Source: Rebecca billardiae RCC1528 (taxonomy: Eukaryota; Haptophyta). From it: DNA of 64,000 bases. This document shows positions 53,278 to 61,985 of the stretch, in pieces. Below the pieces are notes generated by a model, which was not told the DNA's origin, made no database searches, and was given only the letters and a program-made list of their open reading frames with translations. Location: contig OZ251234.1 of the NCBI GenBank assembly GCA_965240325.2, forward strand, positions 1,116,001 through 1,180,000, given 5' to 3'. Within the stretch, counting starts at the first letter, position 1, and each line of letters opens with the position of its first letter. A program made the position numbers and the translations under genes.

Positions 53278-54375
53278 ATGCTCGCGGCTGGCATTGCGCT
53301 CGTCACGTGTTTGAGCGGCGATCTCCTGCCACTTCACCATGATTGGTGGGCACCATTGGACTCCCCTTGGGCGGGCGACGCGGCAGCGCTCCCGCGCTGC
53401 TGCAACAACACGGCCATGTACAGGCAGTGCGCTTCGCAGGTTGGCCAGGGCCACCTTCTCAAGCGCTATGTAGGCCCAAAGCACGCCGCGCGTGATGGCA
53501 AACAGCACGCGCTGCGCAAGCTTCTTGATGAGAAGAGGGTGCTCATCCTAGGTGACAGCGTCTCGCAGCAGTGGTACGAGTCGCTGCTCTGCTACGCCGG
53601 CCTCCCCTTCTCTGGCTTTCCACGGCAGCTGACGACCCGCCCTGAGCATGCTCAGCTGAATGACTGGTGCGCCCGAATCAAGCGCGTCACTGGTGCACTG
53701 CCAAAGGTGATGAGCAGTGGGATTTACCGCGTTGGTGTGCATGTCGCGCCGACGTCGCCGCGCCCGCCCCGGAACCAAGTGCCAGTGGAGCCAGCAGGGC
53801 TGATGTTCATATGTGTGACGCACTACCGCCATACGAGGGAGGCAATCATGGCGCTTCTCAAGCTGGTTGCCAATCAGAAGGAGGCGTTTGACCTCATCGT
53901 CATCGACCCAGCGCTCATGCACAACCCCGCACGCTACCTGCCTGGCATCATCAAGCCGATCGTGAGCTGCTGCGCCGAGCTCGCGCTCCGGTGTGTCCTG
54001 CGTGAGCCAACACCGCAGCACTTCAAGTACCCTCGCATGGAGTGGAACGCAGGCGTGTACGTGGGGAAGTACAAGCACGGCTACTGCGAGGCGCTGCCCG
54101 GCTCCACGTACGACTCGTTTGCAGCGGGCGCGCGTGAGGCAGTGCTGGCAAGCCGTGGCAATCTGAGCGTATTGCCAGTGTTCGACGCGCTTGTGACGCA
54201 GGGCGATCTGCACCCTGGTCTAGCTGTGCAGAGAGCAGCAGCCGCACAGTCCGCCCCGGAAGCGAAGTTGGTTGTCCATGGTGTGGACTGCACGCACTTC
54301 TTTGGTGACACTGAGCTGTGGGAACCGCTGCATCTGGCACTACTTGACGAGTTCGGAGTTGATGAGAAATTCTGA
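53278..54375 (+). CDS. secreted SGNH-type acyl-esterase (PC-esterase-like), paralogue
   Basis: 365 aa; the frame is open from 53248 (GTG) but the first ATG is 53278. Seen: a short signal peptide (MLAAGIALVTCLSG), GDS block VLILGDSVSQQWY (Ser94), a central FDLIVIDPALMHNP strand, and the C-terminal VDCTHFF (Asp337, His340). The GDS...DCTH pair matches the 8302-9627 gene, but the sequence between is quite different, so they are distant paralogues. Likely role: acyl transfer or hydrolysis on extracellular or Golgi glycans. It is single-exon and divergent from HSP90. Confidence 0.78.
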   Translation: MLAAGIALVTCLSGDLLPLHHDWWAPLDSPWAGDAAALPRCCNNTAMYRQCASQVGQGHLLKRYVGPKHAARDGKQHALRKLLDEKRVLILGDSVSQQWYESLLCYAGLPFSGFPRQLTTRPEHAQLNDWCARIKRVTGALPKVMSSGIYRVGVHVAPTSPRPPRNQVPVEPAGLMFICVTHYRHTREAIMALLKLVANQKEAFDLIVIDPALMHNPARYLPGIIKPIVSCCAELALRCVLREPTPQHFKYPRMEWNAGVYVGKYKHGYCEALPGSTYDSFAAGAREAVLASRGNLSVLPVFDALVTQGDLHPGLAVQRAAAAQSAPEAKLVVHGVDCTHFFGDTELWEPLHLALLDEFGVDEKF

Positions 54376-56156
54376 AGCTCGTCCATCCGGTTGCTGATAC
54401 TGCGGTCATGTTGAAGCCCCCCGGCCCCATGTCCTTCTGTAGGGGCGGTAGGTGCACCCTGCTCGAAGGGCTGATGGGCTGCAGGGGGGGGGGGGGGGGG
54501 TGCAACCTGCTCAAGCTCTAGGCTGGCAGGCTGCAGCCGCAGGGGGCGGGGTGCAGGCACCCCGACTTCAGCAGGCCCATGGTTGGGTGCTTCGCGCAGG
54601 CGCGCGCCGCGGCCCCGGGCCGTGGCTGTCACACTTGTAGCAAGTGGTACCAGAACTCTGGAGAGCGCGCCTGCGGCGCAGGGAGTGACCTTCATATCAT
54701 AGTAGTCTTCATCACGTATCCACCACCTCATGATATGCGCCTGCCCAGGGGCCACCGCACCTGCCTCGTGTCGGCGCGGCCCACCGTGCCGTCCGCGGAC
54801 TGGCGACCGCAATCGTCGCCCCTGCCAGGGACTCGGCCGCCGACTCGGTATTCATGAGCGGCACCCTGCCTAGGGTGGTCGGCGCGTCGCTGCTCGCAAA
54901 GTGCCCACCCAAGCAGACGCCCCAGCCCGGCCCAAGCTCGGCCACTGCCATGCCACCGCGTGGCGAGCGCAACCGGTGCGCTCTGGGCTGACCAAGCCCG
55001 CAACGGCCGGGAGCGGCGCGGACGCCGCGCCACCGCGTCTGCCTGCCGTCGCGGTTGGATTGAGCACGGACCGTAGCACGAAGACACATGGCGTGCCAGC
55101 GCGCTGCCAGCCCACCAGCGCTCTCTGTTGCACGTACGCGCACAACGCACGGCTTGGCCGGCGGCGCCGGCGGCCGGGGGCCGCGGGGCGGAATCCAGCG
55201 CCGCCATCGTCTTGGGCGCGCGCCTTCGGCGATGCTGTTCTGTTCCGGTAGGAAAGCGCGCCAAAAAGGGCCAAAAAATTTCTTCGCCTTGGGCCGGCCC
55301 CGGACCCCCCGCTGTGGGTCCGGGACCGGGGGCTGGCGCCCCCGGACTTCCGGTGCAGGGGGGGGGGGGGGGGGGCTACCGCCTCGGGGCCGCGAGACGC
55401 TCAGGAGGGGGTTGGTGCAACCTGCTCACACCCAGAAGGGCCCACAGAAGGACACAGTGGCCGGGGTACTGAACATGAGCCTTCTGACTGCAGTATTATT
55501 ATAACTACTACTATTATTATAAGTTGGTTCGGCACTTTACACCCGCCATCATAACTGCTTATCCGCTTTCAATATGACGAGGCGGTTCACCCATCGAGAC
55601 AGACGGGTAACGTATTTGAACAAGCACCTGATTCAAAAGAATCTGGCCTCATAGCTGTTTTCGACCCAAAACAATCAAACGTCGCTCGGCAAACTCGTAC
55701 TTCAGCATACAAGAGGGACAGGCGGAATACTCACTTGTTTCACCCTCGGGGTATCTGATCCCACGTCCGTCCATCCGGACATACGGCGAATTGGCGGGCG
55801 CGCTTATTTCGTCAATCGCGTCTTGCGGATAGACAGCAATGTACGGTGTACCCCTCGAAAAAGCGAAAATTCACCCTCCAACAGCCCTCGTCAAAATCGT
55901 CCCCGGTCCCCTTTTCTTATTTGATCAAATTCAAAAGATCTTTTTGACAACGTAGTGAGGGCCCCCGGCGGGGCTCCACCGCCCCTCCACGCTACGCGCT
56001 CCGCCCTACACCGCGGGCCATAATTCGCGTACTTCTTATTATTCGACCACGACGTCGACTCATGACTCTGCTAGAAGTCGTGACGGCACTGTGTCGGCCC
56101 GGACACTGTCAGTTACAGCAGGGACGCAGTCAACGGCTGGTCCAGTCCGGTAGTCG
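54376..56156. other. intergenic region with poly-G tracts
   Basis: No gene recognised. Poly-G runs occur at about 54486-54500 and 55360-55376, each near a similar TGCAACCTGCTCA word, hinting at a shared repeat. 55500-56050 is AT-rich with no ORF. Confidence 0.5.
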
Positions 56157-59100
56157 TCAGCGCGCCGCTCGCTCGCAGACGTAGTGATAGCCATACACGA
56201 ACGTGCGCGAGCACTGCTCGTCGTACCAGCCGCCGATGAACATGGCGGCGCACCGCGTGGCGAGCGTGAAGCCGAAGCGGCCGAGCAGCGTGTTCGCCTC
56301 GTGGTCGGGCTGGCTGGGCGCCCAGCCCTCGTACGCGCCGCCGCCGCCGCCCGCCTGCCAGCGCCAGCCCGCACTCGGCTCGCCCGTCGGCACCTCGTCC
56401 GCCTGCCTGAGCCCAATCCACACGGGCCGGCTCGCGTCGCCGATCAGGCACTGCACGAAGCGGTCCTCCGCCGCGTCGTCGATGCGCACGAGGTGCGCGC
56501 CCTCGCGCGCGCACGCGCGCGCCGCGCCCTCGAAGTACGCGGGCGTGGCCGGCACGGCGAGGCTGCCCGTGTAAAGATACTCGTGTCCGCGCCACGGCGT
56601 CCAGCCCTCGTGGCCGGCGTCGACGTGCGCGAGCTCGGCGGCGCACGCGGCGCAGTCGGCCTCGGCGGGCACCGCGGCCCACGCGAGCAGGGTGATCACG
56701 CCGACCACGCCGCCGACGGCCGTCGCATACGGCAGCGCGGCGAGCGCGCGCCGGCCCCACGCGCCCCTGGCATCCGTGGAGCCGCGCGCGGCCGCGGCAA
56801 CGCGTCCGCTCGGTTCGGAGCCCGCCTCGTCCGAGCCCGGCTGGATGGTCGCCCGCGGGCGGCGGGGCAGGCACAGCTCGATCGAGGCGCGCGCGTGCAC
56901 GAGGCGCGTCGGGGTGCGGTGCGCCCGCATGCTCACCGGGCGGGACGAAGGGTCTTGCGGCCCGCCGGCGCCGGCGCCGGCCGCGGCGTCGGCGCCCACC
57001 GACGCGTCGGCGCCGGCCGCGGCGTCGGCGCCCACCGACGCGTCGGCGCCGGCCGCGGCGTCGGCGCCGGCCGCCGTCGGCGCGGGCCCTTCCTTCGCAG
57101 CGGCACCCGGGTGCTCGGGGGGCGCCACCGCCGCCTGCTCTTCCACGCTGCGCCGCACGATCGCGGCGCCGTGCGGGCCGAGCACGCTCGTCTCGCGCTC
57201 TGCGGTGCGCACGTGAGTCTCGGAGAGCAGGGCGCGCGCGCGCGCGTTGAACGCGCTCAGCGAGCCGTGCGCGGCCTCGATCGCCGCGCGCAGCCGGTCC
57301 GCGTCCTCGAGCACCGCGCACGTCGCGCTCAGCACGTCGAAGCCGGCGAACGCCGAGACCTGCGCGCCCGGCAGCACGTACATGTCGACCAGGTCGTACA
57401 TGTTGGCTGCGAGCGCGACGCTCTCAACCCGTGAGGCGCCGTGCTCGCTCTCCGCCGCCGCCGCCGCGAGGCCGGCCGCGGTCGAGACGTGGCCGGTGGC
57501 GCGCTCCGACTCCTCCGAGCGGGCGATGAGCTCGGCGCGCGCGGCGGCCGCGCGCGCGGCCGCGGTGTGCATGAAGTCAAAGACCTGATGCGCGCACACG
57601 GGGCGGGCCGCCGCGTGCGCGCGCGGTCGCGCGCGGGCAGGCGCGCGTGGCAGCAGCAACCGCGAGTGAGCCGCGCGCGCGCGAGGCCGCCGGGAGTCCA
57701 GCCGCGCGCGGCCGCGGGGCGGATCCGCGGCCGCGGCGGATCTGCGGCCGCGGCGGGTGCGCGGTGCGCGGTGCGCGGTGCGCGCACGAAGAGCTCGATG
57801 ATGCACCACAGGCGCTCGATATAGGTCGGACCCGCGAGAATCACCAGCCGCCGACAGCCCGCGAGGAACACCGGAAGAAGCGGCAGGTCCATGTCGAGGT
57901 TGGCCTGGTCGAGGCACGCGCGGTCGAACCAGACGAGCGGCTCGCGCATGTGCGTCGCGACGAAGGTCGCGCGCCAGCGGGAGAGGGCCTCCCACTTGGC
58001 CTGGACCGGGTCGTGCCACTGCGCGCGTCGGCGCGCGGCGGGTTGGGCGAAAGGGCGCGGCGCAAAGCGGGGCGGCGCGTGCTGAGCACCGCCGCGCCTC
58101 GGCGCTCGCTCGGCGCACGAAGGCGCGCGCGCGCCCGAGCTCGCGCGCCGCTCACGACTCCGCGCGCGCCCCGGAGCGCACACGACGGGTGGGGCCCCCG
58201 CTCCCACCGTGCCAGCTCTCGCCCGCCCCCGCCACGCGCGCGGCTTGAGGCCGCGCGCCCCGCCTTCCCGCTCGCTCGCTCGCTGCACGCTCCCGAGCAC
58301 CACGCCCGCACCCCGCCGCACACCCCGCCGCACACCCCGCCGCACACCGCGCCGCGCCGCGCACCCCGCCGCGCACCCCGCCGCGCGCCGCGCCGTGCCG
58401 CGCGCACCGAATGCGAAATGAAGGCGTCAACCTCTCCGAGCTGTGCTGGCACGGCGCGCCGCACCCAGTCGCCGCCGTACGCGGCCGCGTCGAACATCGA
58501 GCGGTCGAACTTGTGGCCGGGCAGGGCGCGCAGCCGCGCGCGCCCCTTGTCGATCGCGTCCAGAGGCTCGAACCCCGCGATCAGCGAGGCGATGCCCGCC
58601 GCCGCCTCGACGCCCGCGCCGCGCGTCGCGAGCCACGTGTGCACGCGCGCGCGCACCCACGGGCGGCAGAGGAGGGCCACGCCGAAGAAGTCGACGGCGG
58701 TGGAGATGTCGGCGATGAAGTTGCGCGAGCGGTGGTACGGCGGCGTCTGCAGCGCGTACGCGCCGAAGTAGTACGTGAACAGCACGCCGCACAAGAAATT
58801 GAGCAAGCCAACCGCAAACCAGAGCCGGTCGAGCAGCTGCCGCGGCGTCGGGCCGGGCGGCTTGATGCCGAGGCAGCGGCCGAGGGAGGAGCGCCAGCCG
58901 CGCGCGCCGGGCGGCGCGCCCCCCGGCTCGGCGCGGCGCACGCCCTCCGCGCCCGGATCCGCGCGGGGCGAGCCGTCCGCGTCGCCGCGCCCGATCTGAT
59001 TGAGCATCTCTCCCATCGGCAGCCGCTCGGCGAGCGTGCGGTGCGCGACGCCGCTGAGGATGTAGACCATGGCGCAGAGCGTGCTCAGGATGAGGGAGAG

Positions 59101-59562
59101 GTAGGTGGCGGCGTCGACGTACACGACGCGGCGCGCCGTGCAGTACGGCGCGCGCATCGACGTCTGCAGCACCTCGGAGAGCAGGCCGGAGAGAACGATC
59201 ACAAACAGCAGCAGCCCGCCGTTCCAGAAGACGGACAGGCCGACGATCAGCCGCATGTCCGTCGGGCGCAGCGCCATGAGCAGGAAGGGCACCGCGGAGA
59301 CGCCCATGTGGAAGCCGACGTAGAACAGCGGCGTGCCCCACGGGTTGGTGACGAAGAGGACGAGGCCGATCGAGCAGAACGTCACGCCGATCGCGAGCGG
59401 CGGCCCGGAGACGAGCAATCGGTAGCGCCGGCCGGCGCTGGCCGCGCTGAAGAGCGTGAGCTCGATGCGTCCCAGGTCGAGGTCATCGGCGGCAGTGGGC
59501 TCAAAGGTGGCGGTGGAGCGCAGTCGCTCGCGGCGCGGCGGCCCCCAGAACCGGCTCATCAT
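56157..59562 (-). CDS. 6-TM / TIR-like / TM / C-type lectin receptor
   Basis: Three exons: 59562-58408, 58018-57788, 57584-56157 (2814 nt, 937 aa), donors GTGCGC, in phase. Seen: six TM segments (about 53-72, 77-98, 104-128, 152-172, 246-268, 283-300); a TIR-like domain from VDAFISHS|WHDPVQAKW (spliced at 385/386) through PLVWFDRACLDQ to PTYIERLWCIIELF (Trp456, Cys457, Glu460); a conserved trailing segment (FDVLSATCAVLEDADRL); an Ala/Gly repeat linker; a seventh TM (about 743-767); and a C-terminal C-type lectin domain (790-937) with WIGL, QPD (887-889), WYD (915-917) and paired Cys ending YVCE. Topology puts TIR in the cytosol and the lectin outside or in the lumen. Likely a membrane sensor of glycans or cells; the pathway is unknown. 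It is related to the TIR-like half of 37338-40993. Start: the first of two adjacent ATGs. Confidence 0.85.
56990..57090 (-). repeat. short tandem repeat in the receptor linker
   Basis: Tandem GCC-rich units encode alternating ADAAAGADASVG, a flexible linker between the TIR-like and TM/lectin parts. Confidence 0.7.
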
Positions 59563-59690
59563 GGCGCCCGCGCCCCCTCGACTCCCCCAGCTCGTCTCTG
59601 CCTTCTCTCCTAACGTTGAGTCCGGGACGCACGGTTGACGGGTTGAACCGATATGGGTGTTCCGCACAGTGACCTTCCTATCGGCATGGC

Positions 59691-61985
59691 ATGAGTACGG
59701 TCCTGGGGCACGTGCCTGTCGCCAAGCGCACTATCTGTGATCCACCCAATCCCCGCCATCTGCCGGCACTTCCTGTACCTGGCATGCTAATGGTGGCCAC
59801 TGACGGCTCATTCGATGCAGAGAACGGACAGGCTGCATGTGCCTTTTCCTTCTTCAGTGGCAACAATTACACTGCCCCTGTGCATGTGTATTGCTCCAAG
59901 TTCGAGGGGCACCAGGCACCAGGCCCAGCCGAATTCATGGCCATCACCGATGCATTGGTGCAGATAGACCCCACCGCCAACCTGCTGGTGTGCACTGACC
60001 TGCAGGAAATGGTAAAGTCCGCCGAAATGTGGCAAAACGACCCCTGGGACCGACGGCTGCGGCAGGGGCACCACGCGTACGCACCATACATCGCCAGGGT
60101 CATGAGCCTGGTGGGCTGGCGCCGCTTGATGCATGGCAGCACCACTTCATTTGAGCATGTCAAGGCGCACTCTGCTGACGATGCTGCAGCGCTACACCTC
60201 AGCCTCACTCACACTCAGGGGGACCATCACTGCACTGTCAGCCAACACAGTGTGGCGGCTTTGCGCCAAGCAGGGATGAACCCCAAAACCCTGCTCAACG
60301 CATGCGGCGATGCTGGGGCCAAGCTATGCTGCTCTGACCCCACAACCCCCTGTGTGACTCACAAGAGAGGTGGCCACCCAAATGCGGGTTCTCATGCGCT
60401 GGTACAGCTGGCCAACGGAGAGCCAGTGGCAGGCAGAATCAAGCCCCTTGTGTATGACAGTGTGCTGTCACAAAGGGCAACGCACCTGCAAGCCACCAAG
60501 TCCAGCTGTGACTTGGTGGGTGAATGGACTGGCGTGTGGCCAGAGGCCTCCACTGGCATCCTACGGACCTGGCAGGCCAGCACTGTGCCTGCCTACTACA
60601 TACTCCACCACGGATATGAGTTCCTGCAGCCGGCTGCCCTGCGAGACCCGACGTTGTTATCTGTGCGATTCCAGTCCGGGGCTGCATTTAGCGATGCCTG
60701 CCCCCTCTGTGATCATACTCCACTGCTACATCCAGCGCCAGATACTGAACACCACCTCTTCTCCGAGTGCCCTGAGGTCGATGCCTACCGCGAGGCTGCT
60801 GCCAGAAGCATATCGCATATAATTGAGCCCTTCATGCAGGGACAGGCTGCAGCATGGAACTTGGCGCGACATGTGTGCTCTGGGGCTGCCCTCTTGGGCA
60901 GGGTGCCCAGCACACTGAAGACCACTGTGGGGGGCAACGTGCATCTCGGCAGGACCATGCACGTGGCCTTACTGAAGGCAGGGCTAGGCATCATGCAGGC
61001 CCGCAAGGACGTGGACTCCCAGCTGTCAAAGGCAGGGCGTCTCCTCCGACATGCCAGGGAGCTTCGGCCGCCGCCTGGGCACGACCAGGGGGGGCAGCCC
61101 CCGCCCCCACAGGCACAGGCAGGCCCAGGAGGGGTGATTGCCATGAATAATCAGTTACAGGGACCACCTGTCATCCAGCAGCAACCCCCTGCCCAGGCTG
61201 GCCAGGGCTGGCAGGCAGGCGCGGGGCAGGCCAACCTGCACCAGCCAATAGCGCGCGGTCACCACGTGCGCCCTCAGCTACTCTTGCGGGCATGGCCCCT
61301 ACAGCGTGCTCGCCCCCTCCCTATGGTGATTGCGTGGCCTCTGCAGCCTGCCACACCTCTTGTGGCATGGCCGCTCCAATATGTTACCCCACTGGCTCGC
61401 AGCGATGTGCGTCCGTCGGACAATGTGTTGACACATGGGGGCCCTGAGATTGAGGCAGACCCTGCTGCGGGCAGTCGCACTGGTCACGGAGCTCACAACG
61501 GCATTACACAGTCAGACACTGGACAGCAGGCCACACAGCCACCTGCTGGCTCTGCCAAGACACTGGCAGCCCCCAGGCGCAGGCTGCCTCCTCCTAGTCA
61601 AGCTCAGCAAGACAGCCCCCCGCCCAAACGACACTGCCCACCCCACCAGGCAAATGTGCCTATCCTAACACCAACTGGCAGGCAGGCTCAGCCTGCGCAA
61701 CGAAGTATGCAACCCCCTGCAAAGAGCAGCAGAAAGAGGCGCGCAAACGACACCTCCCCAGGCGTATTAGCCATCGCCACCACTCTGCTTGCGTCCTACA
61801 GCGGCCCACGCCCTGACTTGATGCCCGATATCGCACACATGTCTGACATGACACCATCTGCCTCCATAGCAGCACGAGTGAAATACAGGCGCCTCACTGC
61901 CAGGACCAGTGGCCCAGACCCCGGCCCAGCTACTGGGCTCGCTGACAGCCCCCTCCGTCCCCTCCCCCGCGCAGGGATCGGCTAG
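59691..61985 (+). CDS. RNase H-zinc finger ORF of a 5'-truncated non-LTR retroelement
   Basis: 764 aa. Seen: RNase H type 1 with catalytic-type Asp38 (VATDGSFD), Glu81 (AEFMAITDAL), Asp103 (VCTDLQEM) and Asp207 (NACGDAGAK). A CCHC zinc-binding motif of the RT-associated type follows (CPLCDHT...TEHHLFSEC, Cys337, Cys340, His354 or 355, Cys360). The C-terminal 350 residues are Pro/Gln/His-rich without a domain. There is no endonuclease or RT upstream: the frame is closed at 59670 and the receptor gene starts at 59562. A LINE whose 5' end was lost during target-primed integration explains this. GC is visibly lower than in neighbouring genes, with CTG/CAG/TGC bias, supporting a foreign origin. 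A domesticated RNase H protein is an alternative. The 3' end of the element is not defined (possibly near 62150). Confidence 0.7.
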   Translation: MSTVLGHVPVAKRTICDPPNPRHLPALPVPGMLMVATDGSFDAENGQAACAFSFFSGNNYTAPVHVYCSKFEGHQAPGPAEFMAITDALVQIDPTANLLVCTDLQEMVKSAEMWQNDPWDRRLRQGHHAYAPYIARVMSLVGWRRLMHGSTTSFEHVKAHSADDAAALHLSLTHTQGDHHCTVSQHSVAALRQAGMNPKTLLNACGDAGAKLCCSDPTTPCVTHKRGGHPNAGSHALVQLANGEPVAGRIKPLVYDSVLSQRATHLQATKSSCDLVGEWTGVWPEASTGILRTWQASTVPAYYILHHGYEFLQPAALRDPTLLSVRFQSGAAFSDACPLCDHTPLLHPAPDTEHHLFSECPEVDAYREAAARSISHIIEPFMQGQAAAWNLARHVCSGAALLGRVPSTLKTTVGGNVHLGRTMHVALLKAGLGIMQARKDVDSQLSKAGRLLRHARELRPPPGHDQGGQPPPPQAQAGPGGVIAMNNQLQGPPVIQQQPPAQAGQGWQAGAGQANLHQPIARGHHVRPQLLLRAWPLQRARPLPMVIAWPLQPATPLVAWPLQYVTPLARSDVRPSDNVLTHGGPEIEADPAAGSRTGHGAHNGITQSDTGQQATQPPAGSAKTLAAPRRRLPPPSQAQQDSPPPKRHCPPHQANVPILTPTGRQAQPAQRSMQPPAKSSRKRRANDTSPGVLAIATTLLASYSGPRPDLMPDIAHMSDMTPSASIAARVKYRRLTARTSGPDPGPATGLADSPLRPLPRAGIG

